A DNA stretch of 64,000 nucleotides from Mucilaginibacter sp. JRF (lineage in GTDB: Bacteria > Bacteroidota > Bacteroidia > Sphingobacteriales > Sphingobacteriaceae), in the NCBI RefSeq assembly GCF_015223065.1, contig NZ_JADFBY010000001.1, positions 992,001 to 1,056,000 of the forward strand, written 5' to 3'. Numbering within the stretch: the first letter of the stretch is position 1; the number at the start of each line of letters is the position of its first letter. The translations under genes were made by a program, and so were the position numbers. Under the pieces are notes generated by a model, which ran no database searches, was not told the origin of the DNA, and saw nothing but the letters and a program-made list of their open reading frames with translations. Shown piece by piece: positions 45,640 through 55,562 of this stretch.

Positions 45640-45837
45640 ATGAAAACTGGAAAAGTAAAATGGTTTAATACACAAAAAGGATACGGTTTTATTATTACCG
45701 AAGAAGGTAAAGATCTTTTTGTACACTTTAAAGATGTTCAGGGCGGCGTAAACGCTATTAAAGATAATGATTCTGTAGAATATGATGTGGAGGATGGCAA
45801 GAAAGGCCCGCAGGCCGTCAAAGTAAAAAAAGTATAA
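45640..45837 (+). CDS. Cold-shock protein (CspA family)
   Basis: This 65-residue single-domain nucleic-acid chaperone has RNP1 KGYGFI (about 14-19) and RNP2 DLFVHF (about 27-32), with the family opening TGKVKWFN. It melts RNA structures, especially at low temperature. A long leader precedes it and a hairpin terminator follows directly. Confidence 0.96.
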   Translation: MKTGKVKWFNTQKGYGFIITEEGKDLFVHFKDVQGGVNAIKDNDSVEYDVEDGKKGPQAVKVKKV

Positions 45838-45859
45838 GATATTTCTTTTCATATTTAGT

Positions 45860-45888
45860 AAACCTCTGTGCTATATGTACAGAGGTTT
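45860..45888 (+). terminator. Terminator of the cold-shock gene
   Basis: AAACCTCTGT (45860-45869) pairs perfectly with ACAGAGGTTT (45879-45888), loop of 9, followed by T residues. Confidence 0.88.
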
Positions 45889-45940
45889 TTTTATGGAAAA
45901 ATTTTAAGTTTACCGCTCAAACACACCAACTCGAATTTTA

Positions 45941-47170
45941 ATGGCTGATGAACTTTCGCGCAAGCAATCGCGCAACGTTGTATTCCTGGTACTGGTGGCC
46001 GCGCTGGGCTACTTTGTTGATCTGTACGATCTGATCATATTTTCAATTGTACGCATACAAAGCTTAAAGGATATTGGCGTACCCGAAGCGGATATACAGC
46101 ACGAAGGGGTATTCATCATCAATATGCAAATGCTCGGTTTACTGCTTGGCGGTATTGTTTGGGGCATAGTTGGCGATAAGTTTGGCCGTATAAAGGTTCT
46201 GTTCGGGTCGATACTGTTGTACTCGCTGGCCAATATTGCCAATGGCTTTGTGCACGATGTAAATACGTATGCCATCATCCGCTTTATTGCGGGCATTGGC
46301 CTGGCCGGTGAGCTTGGGGCAGGCATTACCCTGGTAACCGAAACATTAAGTAAGGAAAAACGCGGCTATGGCACAACCATAGTGGCCGCCATAGGCTTAT
46401 TTGGCGCGGTTGTGGCCTCATTGGTAGGCAAGGAGGATTGGCGCACGGCATACTTTACAGGTGGCGGACTTGGCTTCGTACTCTTGCTGTTGCGCATGGG
46501 TACATTTGAATCGGGCATGTACAAACGTGCAGAGCAAAGCTCGGTATCAAAAGGTAACTTAATGATGCTGTTTAATGATCGTAAGCGTTTCTTCAAATAC
46601 ATTTGCTGCATACTCATAGGCGCTCCGTTATGGTATATAGTAGGCGTACTCATTACTCAGGCGCCCGAGTTTGGTAAAGAGCTGGGGTCAACCGAGCCAC
46701 TAAGCGCTGGTACGGGTGTAATGTTTACCTACATCGGCCTTTCTATAGGCGATATTTTTGCCGGTGTGTTGGCGCAGATTACCAAATCGCGCAAGCTAAC
46801 TATGCTGATCTTCCAGATAGCATCAACCATTAGTGTGGTGGTTTACCTGAATGCCAAAGGCATAACACCCGATAAATTTATGTGGCTGAGTTTTGTTATC
46901 GGTTTTTGCATAGGTTATTGGGCTACATTTAATACCATCGCTGCCGAGCAGTTCGGTACGAACATACGCTCAACGGTGGCTACAACGGTGCCTAACTTTG
47001 TTCGTGGGGCGTTGATACCTATCAACTTCGCGTTTGATGCCCTGGTGAAAAATTATGGCCGTATAACAAGTGGTTATATTATGCTTTTTATACTGATAGG
47101 CCTGTCGCTTTTCGCGTTGAGCCAGTTGAAGGAAAGCTTTAATAAGGATCTTGATTATATGGAGAGCTAA
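45941..47170 (+). CDS. MFS transporter
   Basis: This 409-residue inner-membrane carrier of the major facilitator superfamily has about 12 helices in two halves. The loop 2-3 signature GDKFGRIKVL (about 81-90) is present, and an Asp-rich first helix (GYFVDLYDLIIF) resembles metabolite:proton symporters of the sugar/aromatic-acid branch. The substrate cannot be assigned. It stands 57 bp ahead of hemF, which has its own promoter element. Confidence 0.9.
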   Translation: MADELSRKQSRNVVFLVLVAALGYFVDLYDLIIFSIVRIQSLKDIGVPEADIQHEGVFIINMQMLGLLLGGIVWGIVGDKFGRIKVLFGSILLYSLANIANGFVHDVNTYAIIRFIAGIGLAGELGAGITLVTETLSKEKRGYGTTIVAAIGLFGAVVASLVGKEDWRTAYFTGGGLGFVLLLLRMGTFESGMYKRAEQSSVSKGNLMMLFNDRKRFFKYICCILIGAPLWYIVGVLITQAPEFGKELGSTEPLSAGTGVMFTYIGLSIGDIFAGVLAQITKSRKLTMLIFQIASTISVVVYLNAKGITPDKFMWLSFVIGFCIGYWATFNTIAAEQFGTNIRSTVATTVPNFVRGALIPINFAFDALVKNYGRITSGYIMLFILIGLSLFALSQLKESFNKDLDYMES

Positions 47171-47213
47171 TTACACCATTAGCTCAAAATGCTTGTTCAT
47201 TTAACAAAATAGT

Positions 47214-47221
47214 TACTTTTG
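47214..47221 (+). promoter_or_regulatory. Putative -7 promoter element of hemF (near-leaderless)
   Basis: TACTTTTG, an exact TAnnTTTG match, ends six bases before the hemF ATG. A TTG start codon three codons upstream of that ATG would overlap this element, which argues against it. Confidence 0.5.
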
Positions 47222-47227
47222 CCCTCA

Positions 47228-48142
47228 ATGATAAGCAAAGAACAAATAGCGGCAGACTACCGTATCATCCAAAATGAGATTTGCCTTGCCTTAGAGGCTG
47301 TTGATGGCCAAAGCAGATTTGAGGAGGAGCAATGGCAACGAGATGGTGGTGGTGGCGGTATTACCCGCATTATGCAAAACGGAAGCATTTTCGAAAAGGG
47401 CGGCGTGAATTTTTCGGCTGTATACGGGCAATTGCCTGATACTATGAAAAGGGCGCTTAAGGTAGAGAATGATGAGTTTTTTGCTACGGGGGTATCTATC
47501 GTTATTCATCCTAATCAACCCTGGGTGCCTATCATCCACATGAATATCAGGTATTTTGAAATGCCAACCAATGATCCGGACAAGCAACCTTTGCGCTGGT
47601 TTGGTGGCGGTATCGACCTAACACCGCATTATGTGATAGACGCCGACGCGCGATATTTTCATGCTTATCTAAAATCGGTTTGTGATTCGTGCCATCCCGA
47701 GTTTTATCATCGCTTTAAACAATGGGCCGATGATTATTTCTTCATCAAACACCGTAACGAAACCCGTGGCGTAGGCGGCATATTTTACGACAGGCTTACC
47801 GCTACTGACGAAGTAAGCTGGGAGGATATATTTGAGTTCTCTAAAAATCTTGGTCGCTCATTCATTCCTATTTATACTGAATTGGTGGAGCGTAACCGTA
47901 ATACACCATTTACCGAAGAAAATCAGTTATGGCAATACCTGCGCCGCAGCCGTTATGCCGAGTTTAACCTGGTGTATGATGCCGGTACCAAATTCGGCCT
48001 CGAAACCAATGGTCGTATCGAATCAATATTAATGAGCCTGCCGCCAACCGCTAAGTGGGTTTACAACCATATCCCGGCAGCCGGCAGCAATGAGGAGCAC
48101 ACCTTATCGTTATTAAAAAAAGGAATAAACTGGGCCGAGTAA
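47228..48142 (+). CDS. hemF: Oxygen-dependent coproporphyrinogen III oxidase
   Basis: Converts coproporphyrinogen III to protoporphyrinogen IX in haem synthesis, using O2. The 304-residue protein shows the family motifs LRWFGGGIDLTPHYV (about 120-134), KHRNETRGVGGIFYD (about 178-192) and the C-terminal LMSLPPTAKWVYNH. It lies next to no other haem gene. Its stop overlaps the following ATG by one base (TAATG), so the small exported protein downstream is translated from the same transcript. Confidence 0.96.
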   Translation: MISKEQIAADYRIIQNEICLALEAVDGQSRFEEEQWQRDGGGGGITRIMQNGSIFEKGGVNFSAVYGQLPDTMKRALKVENDEFFATGVSIVIHPNQPWVPIIHMNIRYFEMPTNDPDKQPLRWFGGGIDLTPHYVIDADARYFHAYLKSVCDSCHPEFYHRFKQWADDYFFIKHRNETRGVGGIFYDRLTATDEVSWEDIFEFSKNLGRSFIPIYTELVERNRNTPFTEENQLWQYLRRSRYAEFNLVYDAGTKFGLETNGRIESILMSLPPTAKWVYNHIPAAGSNEEHTLSLLKKGINWAE

Positions 48143-48537
48143 TGATAAAGCGACTGATAGTTTGTGTGGCTATAATGGCCGTGTGCAGTTCATTTAATGA
48201 TGCATCATTAAAGGGTGTGTGGCAATATTGCGGTGGTATGTTTAACGGCAAGTTATCGGCAGCGCCAACTGAGTATACCTTACAGCGTAAATACAAAAAG
48301 AAAAACTTTGTAGCTTTTGTGCACGAATCCGGAGAAAAGGCGGTTAAATATGAGGTGGGCGAATATCAACTAAAAGCCGATACTTGTTTTGAAACCCAAA
48401 CGTATTGCAGCCAGCCATCGCAAACATTAAATAAAACCATAGTTTATACCTATATCATAAGTAACGATACGCTGAAATTTAAGGGTACATTACCTAATGG
48501 TGCAGCTGTTGAGGAGTATTGGAAAAAGGTAAAGTAA
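48142..48537 (+). CDS. Small exported hypothetical protein, lipocalin-like layout
   Basis: I do not recognise a named family. The 131-residue product has a signal peptide (about 1-17), a GVWQY motif right after it and a GTLPNGAAVEEYWKKV end, with alternating hydrophobic strands between. This resembles small beta-barrel (lipocalin-type) exported proteins of Bacteroidota. Four cysteines remain in the mature chain. It is coupled to hemF by a one-base overlap. Confidence 0.7.
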   Translation: MIKRLIVCVAIMAVCSSFNDASLKGVWQYCGGMFNGKLSAAPTEYTLQRKYKKKNFVAFVHESGEKAVKYEVGEYQLKADTCFETQTYCSQPSQTLNKTIVYTYIISNDTLKFKGTLPNGAAVEEYWKKVK

Positions 48538-48687
48538 CCCTTAACCTTATGCCTTACAGCATATTGTGCACATCGGCTGTTTTTACTAACATCCGTGCCA
48601 AAAATCATATTAATTCTTAACTTCGCAGGTCGCCGTAATTTCAATTACAAGCGGCGAATAAGAGAAGAGTTCTACATATAACATAAA

Positions 48688-51273
48688 ATGGCTGACGAAA
48701 CAGGAAACGACAATCCACAAAACGAAGACCGTATAATTTCGATTAATATTGATGAACAGATGCGATCGGCCTACATTGACTATTCAATGTCGGTTATCGT
48801 ATCAAGGGCTCTGCCCGATGTGCGCGATGGTTTAAAACCCGTTCACAGGCGTGTACTTTATGGTATGCTTGATCTGGGCCTGGCCAGCAATAAGCCGTAT
48901 AAAAAATCGGCACGTATTGTTGGTGAGGTATTAGGTAAGTATCACCCGCACGGCGATACATCAGTTTATGATGCCATGGTGCGTATGGCGCAGGACTGGA
49001 GCCTTCGCTACCCGTTTGTTGAAGGCCAGGGTAACTATGGCTCAATAGATGGTGACCAACCCGCGGCAATGCGTTATACTGAGGCAAGGCTGCAAAAAAT
49101 TGCTGAGGAGATGCTGGCCGATATCAATAAGGATACTATTGATTACCAGTTAAACTTTGACGACTCGCTGGAGGAGCCAACCGTTCTTCCATCAAAAATA
49201 CCTAACCTGCTGGTTAACGGTGCATCGGGTATCGCTGTAGGTATGGCAACCAATATGCCGCCGCATAACCTTACCGAGATTGTAAATGCCACTGTAGCAC
49301 TGATTGATAACCGCCAGATAGAAGTTCCGGAGTTGATGCAATACATCAAAGGGCCTGACTTTCCAACGGGTGGTATAATTTACGGTTACGAGGGTGCCAA
49401 ACAGGCCTTTGAAACAGGCCGTGGCCGTATTGTTATCCGCGCCCGTGCCGAAATTGAAACTTATAATAACGACCGTGAACGCATTATAGTTAGCGAGATA
49501 CCTTACCAGGTAAACAAAGCGGTAATGATTGAACGTACCGCCGAGCTGGTTAACGAGAAAAAGCTTGAAGGCATTTCGGCTATACGTGATGAATCAAACC
49601 GCGAAGGTATACGTGTGGTTTACGAGATAAAACGTGATGCCAACGCAGCTATCGTATTAAACAATCTTTATAAATATACTTCACTGCAAACATCGTTCAG
49701 CGTAAATAACATCGCGCTGGTACAAGGCAGGCCAATGCTGCTCAACCTGAAGGACATGATCCATCACTTTGTTGAGCACAGGCACGAGGTTGTTATTCGC
49801 CGTACAAAATATGAACTTGCCGAGGCCGAAAAGCGCGCGCATATTTTAGAGGGTTTACTGATAGCGCTTGATCACCTGGATGAAGTTATCAGACTGATCC
49901 GTGCATCATCAACACCTGATGAAGCCCGTGAAGGTTTGATAGAGAAATTCGGACTGAGCGATATTCAGGCACGTGCGATATTAGACATGACCCTGCGCCG
50001 TTTAACCGGACTGGAGCGTGATAAAATTAAAGACGAGTACGCTGCATTAATGGAGCAGATAAACTACTTAAGATCGGTACTTGCTGATGAAGGCCTGCGT
50101 ATGCAAATCATTAAAGACGAGTTACTTGAGGTTAAGGAGAAATTTGGTGATGAACGTAAAACCGAAATGGTACACTCATCAGCCGAAATGCAGACTGAGG
50201 ACTTTATTTCTGATGATGATGTTGTAATAACCATATCTCACGAAGGATATATTAAACGTACCCCACTTACCGAGTATCGTACTCAGGGCAGGGGTGGTAA
50301 AGGCTCAATAGGCAGCAACAGCCGCGATCAGGACTTTATTGAACACCTGTTGGTGGCATCAAACCATAACTACATGTTGTTCTTTACCGAAGCCGGTCGT
50401 TGTTTCTGGCTGCGTGTATTTGAGATACCTGAAGGTACACGTACTTCAAAAGGCCGTGCGCTTCAAAACATCATCAATATTCCGAAAGAAGAAAAGATCA
50501 AGGCTTACATCAAGCTTACCAGTCTTAAAGATCAGGAATACCTCGAGAATAACTACATCATCATGTGTACCCGCAAAGGTACTATCAAGAAAACCTCTTT
50601 GGAGGCATATTCTCGTCCGCGTGCTAATGGTATCAATGCCATCAATGTTAACGAGGGAGATACATTGCTTGAAGCAAACCTGACCAGCGGAAGCAGTGAG
50701 ATAGTTATGGCGCTTAAATCGGGCCGTGCTATACGCTTTAACGAGTCGACTGTTAGGCCTATGGGCCGTACGGCTACCGGTGTTCGCGGTATATCGCTTG
50801 ATAATGATAATGACGAGGTTATCGGAATGATCAGTATTGATAACCCTGAAACTACTGTATTAGTGGTATCAGAAAAAGGTTATGGTAAACGTACCGATAT
50901 TGACGACTACCGTGTTACCAACCGTGGTGGTAAAGGTGTAAAAACTTTAAACATTACTGAAAAAACCGGAAACCTTGTAGCCATAAAAGGTGTTACTGAT
51001 GCTGAGGACCTGATGATCATTAACCGTTCGGGCGTTGTAATACGTATCGCCATTAACGAGTTGAGGGTTATGGGCCGTGCAACGCAAGGAGTGAGGCTGA
51101 TCACCCTTAAAGGTAACGACGAGATAGCCTCGGTTGCGAAAGTAGAGCATGATCCGGAAGAAGAGATAGCGGAATTGGAGGGAGCGGAAAATACCGGTAC
51201 TGAAGAAAATACAGAAGGTACAGAACCCAAAGCCGGAGCTGATAATGAAGCGCCGGAAACCGATAACGAATAA
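48688..51273 (+). CDS. gyrA: DNA gyrase subunit A
   Basis: The cleavage-reunion subunit of the type II topoisomerase that introduces negative supercoils. In the 861-residue protein the catalytic tyrosine is Tyr130 ([10 protein letters not shown]). The quinolone-resistance region reads [20 protein letters not shown], with Thr at the position equivalent to E. coli Ser83 and Asp retained at 87. The C-terminal beta-pinwheel has the GyrA box QGRGGKG and blades ending near 820, followed by an acidic Glu-rich tail. Two TPR genes follow at 8 bp and by overlap, probably in one operon. Confidence 0.97.
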   Translation: MADETGNDNPQNEDRIISINIDEQMRSAYIDYSMSVIVSRALPDVRDGLKPVHRRVLYGMLDLGLASNKPYKKSARIVGEVLGKYHPHGDTSVYDAMVRMAQDWSLRYPFVEGQGNYGSIDGDQPAAMRYTEARLQKIAEEMLADINKDTIDYQLNFDDSLEEPTVLPSKIPNLLVNGASGIAVGMATNMPPHNLTEIVNATVALIDNRQIEVPELMQYIKGPDFPTGGIIYGYEGAKQAFETGRGRIVIRARAEIETYNNDRERIIVSEIPYQVNKAVMIERTAELVNEKKLEGISAIRDESNREGIRVVYEIKRDANAAIVLNNLYKYTSLQTSFSVNNIALVQGRPMLLNLKDMIHHFVEHRHEVVIRRTKYELAEAEKRAHILEGLLIALDHLDEVIRLIRASSTPDEAREGLIEKFGLSDIQARAILDMTLRRLTGLERDKIKDEYAALMEQINYLRSVLADEGLRMQIIKDELLEVKEKFGDERKTEMVHSSAEMQTEDFISDDDVVITISHEGYIKRTPLTEYRTQGRGGKGSIGSNSRDQDFIEHLLVASNHNYMLFFTEAGRCFWLRVFEIPEGTRTSKGRALQNIINIPKEEKIKAYIKLTSLKDQEYLENNYIIMCTRKGTIKKTSLEAYSRPRANGINAINVNEGDTLLEANLTSGSSEIVMALKSGRAIRFNESTVRPMGRTATGVRGISLDNDNDEVIGMISIDNPETTVLVVSEKGYGKRTDIDDYRVTNRGGKGVKTLNITEKTGNLVAIKGVTDAEDLMIINRSGVVIRIAINELRVMGRATQGVRLITLKGNDEIASVAKVEHDPEEEIAELEGAENTGTEENTEGTEPKAGADNEAPETDNE

Positions 51274-51281
51274 CAATTTGA

Positions 51282-52421
51282 ATGCATTGCCGTAAAGTAA
51301 CACTAACCATTTTGATAATGTTGTTTGCCTCACCATTAGCTTTCAGCCAGTCTGAAGCGCTAAAGGTTGTGGCAAACAGCCTTGGTTTTTTCCAACAAAC
51401 AAAGGATATCAACTGGCTCGGCAGAGCGAAAAAATCAATAGACAGCTTAATTACCAGCCGTAAGGATTCAAATAATATTGAGAAGATAACTTATCGCGGC
51501 CTGGTATATGCATCTATATTACAGGTTGATACCACTAATAAACTCAACCAGCCGGGTGATTTCTTTAACTCTACAGCTGAATTTGTAGATAATAAGTTAG
51601 CCAAGCACCCCAAGATCAATCGTTATCCTGACGAGCTGAAATTCATTCGCCAATGTTTGGCCAATGCAGCCATTCGTATTGGCTTTGATTACATGAACAA
51701 GTCGGATTTTACCAATGCCGAGAAGTATTTTAGCCGCGCTAATTACTACGATCCGACTTACAAACCCCTCAATGCTTACTTAGCTTACTCAAATACCAAA
51801 TTAGGTAATTTACAGCAGGCTGCCAGTTTTTATAATTCGCTGATTGATGGTGATAACATTAAACCGGAGTATATACAAACCGCTGCGAATATTAATATGG
51901 CGGTTGGTGATACCGCTAAGGCGCTTGCCATTATTAAAAGAGGTAAAACAGCTTTACCCGGCGATAAATACCTGTTAATGGATGAGGCTAACATATATAA
52001 CAACAAAAAGGATTATAAAGCGTTAGAACCATTATTGCCTAACCTTATTGCCGAATACAAAAGTAATCCGGATGTTATATTTGTTGCTGCTAATTGTTAC
52101 GATCAATTATCAAAATACGATAAGGCCGAAGATCTTTATTTGCAAGCCATTGAATTAAATAGTGTAGCTTTTGACCCTGTATTTAACCTTGGTGTGCTAT
52201 ACTACAAAAAAAGCGCTATCGATAAAAAGGATGATGACGTTTTGAAGGATATATATTATGCTTCAAAGTGGCTGCAAAAGGCTGCCGAAATATTGCCAAC
52301 TGATGTAAAAAGCTTGCAATTATTACAGCAGATATATCAGCGTACAGGTAATACCAGGCAATTAAACAAAGTAAATATTAAACTTAAACAGTTAACTGAT
52401 AAAGTATCTTATGAAAATTAA
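51282..52421 (+). CDS. Exported TPR-repeat protein
   Basis: This 379-residue protein has a signal peptide (about 1-23, ending AFSQ). It is built of tetratricopeptide repeats (ANYYDPTYKPLNAYLAYSNT, KYDKAEDLYLQAIELNS, GVLYYKKSAID). It probably serves as a periplasmic scaffold; no enzyme motif is present. It starts 8 bp after gyrA and its last 11 bases overlap the next TPR gene. Confidence 0.85.
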   Translation: MHCRKVTLTILIMLFASPLAFSQSEALKVVANSLGFFQQTKDINWLGRAKKSIDSLITSRKDSNNIEKITYRGLVYASILQVDTTNKLNQPGDFFNSTAEFVDNKLAKHPKINRYPDELKFIRQCLANAAIRIGFDYMNKSDFTNAEKYFSRANYYDPTYKPLNAYLAYSNTKLGNLQQAASFYNSLIDGDNIKPEYIQTAANINMAVGDTAKALAIIKRGKTALPGDKYLLMDEANIYNNKKDYKALEPLLPNLIAEYKSNPDVIFVAANCYDQLSKYDKAEDLYLQAIELNSVAFDPVFNLGVLYYKKSAIDKKDDDVLKDIYYASKWLQKAAEILPTDVKSLQLLQQIYQRTGNTRQLNKVNIKLKQLTDKVSYEN

Positions 52422-53679
52422 ACTTTTAACGGCTGGTTTGCTGGCCCTTGCTTCAACCACAGCCTTCGCACAAAAAGGGGAACTTAACAAAGCTAAAGAA
52501 GAGTACCAAAAATATGAAAGTACTAAAGAGGGCCTTGTTACAGTTGCTTTGAAAAGCTTGAACGATGCTAAAACAGCGATCGATAAAGCTGCCGCTCACG
52601 AAAAAACCGCTAACTTACCATTAACTTTTGCTGTTAAAGGTGTAATATATGCCGCATTAGCATCTCGCGATAGCGTTGAAACTACAGCAGCTCCGTTGCA
52701 AACTGCCGCTTCAGAGGCATTGAAAAAAGCACAAGAACTTGATACTAAAAAAGATGATAAAGAACTTACCGAGATCATCAATAATGGCAATCGCTACCTT
52801 GCTCAATACTCTTTAAATCAAGGTGTTAAACAATACCAGGGTGGTAAATACGCTTTGGCTTATACTTCTTTTGACGCTTACCGCCAAATTTTGCCTGAAG
52901 ATACTAACGCGATCTATTACACAGCATTATCAGCTGCGAACGCGGGTAGGGAAGATGCTAAGTTTTTACCTATGGCGATAAGTGGTTACCAAAAATTGCT
53001 TACCACTAACTACACCAAAAAGGAAGATATTTATAACGATTTGGCAAGCACTTACTTGATGAGCAAAGATACTGCCGGTGCTTTAAAAACAGTTTCAGAA
53101 GGTGTACAAAAATTTCCGAGCAACGCCAGCTTGCGTTCTCGTGAAATTGAGATAAACCTGGTGCAAGGTAAAGAAGCTGATGCGGTCTCAAAAATTGAGG
53201 CTGCTATAGCAAACAGCCCTAAAGACAAAAACTTGTACTACTACGGTGGTATAACTTATGCTAAAGTAGCTGACTTAGCCGCTAAAGATGAAAAGAAAGC
53301 AAAAACTCCGGCTGCTAAAGCACCTTTGTCTGCTAAAAAGGAACAGTCTTTCACTAAGTCTGCTGAAATGTATAAAAAAGCGTTAGAGATCGATCCTAAC
53401 TATGCTGATGCTGCATTAAACCTTGGTTTTGTGATGGTTAACCCGGCTATTGAAGCTTACAATGCTGCTAATGCGTTGCCGGTTAACAAACAAAAAGAAT
53501 ATGAAGCAGCTGTTGCTAAAGCGAACAAATTATTTGATGCCGCTAAGCCATATCTGGATAAAGCTGTTACATTGAATCCAAAATCGCCTGAAGCATTAAA
53601 TAACCTTAAAACTTATTATTTAGGTAAAAAAGACACAGCTAACGCTAATAAGATCCAAAAACAAATTGAAGCTCTTTAA
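52411..53679 (+). CDS. Exported TPR-repeat protein
   Basis: This 422-residue protein has a signal peptide (about 1-20, ending AFAQ) and TPR helices (SAEMYKKALEIDPNYADAAL, AKPYLDKAVTLNPKSPEAL), plus an Ala/Lys-rich linker (about 290-312). It shares layout with the preceding gene, and the 11-bp overlap points to coupled translation and joint function in the periplasm. It is the last gene before the accessory region; a terminator follows. Confidence 0.85.
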   Translation: MKIKLLTAGLLALASTTAFAQKGELNKAKEEYQKYESTKEGLVTVALKSLNDAKTAIDKAAAHEKTANLPLTFAVKGVIYAALASRDSVETTAAPLQTAASEALKKAQELDTKKDDKELTEIINNGNRYLAQYSLNQGVKQYQGGKYALAYTSFDAYRQILPEDTNAIYYTALSAANAGREDAKFLPMAISGYQKLLTTNYTKKEDIYNDLASTYLMSKDTAGALKTVSEGVQKFPSNASLRSREIEINLVQGKEADAVSKIEAAIANSPKDKNLYYYGGITYAKVADLAAKDEKKAKTPAAKAPLSAKKEQSFTKSAEMYKKALEIDPNYADAALNLGFVMVNPAIEAYNAANALPVNKQKEYEAAVAKANKLFDAAKPYLDKAVTLNPKSPEALNNLKTYYLGKKDTANANKIQKQIEAL

Positions 53680-53695
53680 TTAGACAGCGATAAGG

Positions 53696-53722
53696 GAAGG
53701 CCGATTTTTGTAATCGGCCTTC
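53696..53722 (+). terminator. Terminator of the gyrA-TPR operon
   Basis: An 11-bp perfect stem (GAAGGCCGATT with its complement at 53712-53722) with a 5-nt loop lies 16 bp after the last TPR stop. It marks the edge of the conserved block. Confidence 0.85.
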
Positions 53723-53824
53723 TTAAAATACATATTACTTAACATAATATTAATTATATGATTATATAAATTATTTTAAATTGGACTAATTACATAGATT
53801 GAGATAAATCAGCTAAAAAATGTA

Positions 53825-53863
53825 TTGTTTAAAACAAATTGTGTCGCCTTGTTTAAAACAAAT
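53825..53863. repeat. Two direct copies of a 15-bp near-palindrome
   Basis: TTGTTTAAAACAAAT occurs at 53825-53839 and again at 53849-53863, start-to-start distance 24 bp. Tandem short repeats at this position fit transposase-binding sites at the end of Mu/Tn7-like elements; a role as paired operators is also possible. Confidence 0.75.
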
Positions 53864-53874
53864 AATGTCTTTAA

Positions 53875-54315
53875 TTATTTATCGCTGTGTCTGGATACCA
53901 ACAAACCGAAATTGAAAATATAATTATATACGTCTCCTAAATGATAGCTATTTGCAACAATAAACCTTATCAATGAGGAGTTTGTAATTCCATATATTTT
54001 ACATATTTCTCTTTTTTCAGCAGCTAACGTTTCTTGAAGTTCAATCCAAATATTAATACGGCGCATCAGTTCCTGGATGCCTTCAATTCTTTTTTTCTCA
54101 AGCGACAAAAGAGTCGTTTGAAAGTATTTTGGACCTGCGATTATTATACCGGTATTCTTTAAAACAGAATCTCTTAGATCGTGTAGATAAAGTAGATTTC
54201 GATGACTAAGTTTACCAGCTTCATCTATTATTAGCAAGTTTTTACTGGTGGATTGACTTAGGTAGTATCCTATGCTTTCAATGATATGATATAAAGTACT
54301 TTCCTTATAAGCATT
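53875..54315 (-). pseudogene. C-terminal part of TniB/IstB-like transposition ATPase
   Basis: This part carries Walker B (LLIIDEAGKLS) and a sensor/lid region (GIIIAGPKYFQTTL, IEGIQELMRRINIWIEL). It is in the same frame as the N-terminal part and is separated from it only by one TAA codon, so the two are one interrupted gene of about 243 codons. The upstream-most start in the open frame after the stop is a TTG just before Walker B, so an independent start would drop about 26 conserved-looking residues. On its own it lacks the ATP-binding loop. Confidence 0.75.
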
Positions 54316-54603
54316 TTACCATCCAGCCGTTTGCAATATTGTATTGTATAAACTTTTTGGAGTCATACTTTTCTTGACTACTATATAATAAACATTCTTA
54401 TTGTTGTTTGCGAAATATTCTAAGGCTTTAGTTTTTCCGAAACCAGGCTCTCCGATAATTGCTGTCATTCTGGAGTATCTTAGAGTGTCCTGACAGGCAC
54501 CTATGATAGTTCTGAAATTTGAGCTTTCAATAATTTTTTCAATCTGATAATCCTTAATTTTATCTAAATCGAAATCGTCAATACAAAACTTATAATCTTC
54601 CAT
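54316..54603 (-). pseudogene. N-terminal part of TniB/IstB-like transposition ATPase, ended by an in-frame stop
   Basis: This 95-residue fragment carries the Walker A motif IIGEPGFGKTKAL. In Mu/Tn7/Tn552-type elements the partner ATPase activates the transposase and selects targets. The frame stops at TAA (54316-54318) after TAGW, and the same frame then continues into Walker B, so a nonsense change rather than an indel split the gene. The ATG overlaps the transposase stop as TGATG. Confidence 0.78.
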
Positions 54604-55562
54604 CAGTTAATAAGTTTATTGCTTCCTGGTAAATTAAACATCTTGCCTAATGATAAATTAATTAAGGGAACCGACTCATCAACCGTTTGATTGTAATTGA
54701 TTTTTAGGGCTTTTTTTTTCTTTTTACCCCCAGGTAATAAATATTCCTTCACGGAATTTGTTACGAGCTCTTTTGAATCGTACTTCTCCGATATTAATTC
54801 AATAGGAAGCGCTTCTTCATTATTTTCTTTATTCTCACTTTGCTTGGAAATGTTTAATAATTTTTTCTTCATAGCGTATCTTTTTAGGCTAAAATCCCTT
54901 ATTCTATTCCTGTCCTCTTCTGTTTGAGATACTTGCGCCAAAGGGAAATTTACATGAAGATTTAATGTAGCAATATGAAAAAATGAATCCGTTGGGTATA
55001 GATAAATTACATCCATATTCAACGGATTGTAACGTATAGTTATTTCTTTATTAAAGTATTTATGGAAAAATGGAATGTTGTCTGTGTAGATTAGGTATTC
55101 ATGCAGTTTATTATTGACTTGAAGTCTGATACCCGCTTTCGTCAATTCACAGGTCTTTTCTTTAAACAAAATTATCCTTGACAAACTTTCATCTACTTTT
55201 TTTCCATTTTTTATAACTGAATTCGCGAATAACGAATTAGGTGTAGAGTTTTTATATTCGCGTGTCGAATTATATTCGATAATCTTAGCCCTTAATAGCT
55301 CATCTAATTCCCTTTTGGTACGAAGCTCTCGTTTCTTTCGATACTTTTCTATTATATCTGAATTTGGTTTGCCATCCTTTCTTTTGCTTTTGATACCATC
55401 TCCTAAAAATCCCGGAACATTTTTTAAAAAGAGTTGAGAAAACGTTCCAAACCAACTTTCTATAAAAGATTTATCAGATGGGTTCAAAACGGTATGTTGT
55501 CTGATTAACACGCCGCATTTTTTTAATTTAGATAAATAGACAACGCTTTCTTTACTTTTCAA
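54603..55562 (-). pseudogene. C-terminal part of Mu/TniA-type transposase
   Basis: This fragment carries the third catalytic acidic residue (Glu in SFIESWFGTF), the end of the RNase-H-like core and a Mu-transposase C-terminal beta-barrel (RYNPLNMDVIYLYPTDSFFH, about 190-215). A basic tail follows that in relatives contacts the ATPase. The frame is offset from the middle fragment by one base in a run of five C. It is in the same frame as the N-terminal fragment. Confidence 0.78.

Noticed and set aside
47219..47227. TTG start for hemF
   Set aside because: It overlaps an exact promoter element, and the ATG nine bases later gives the normal protein start.
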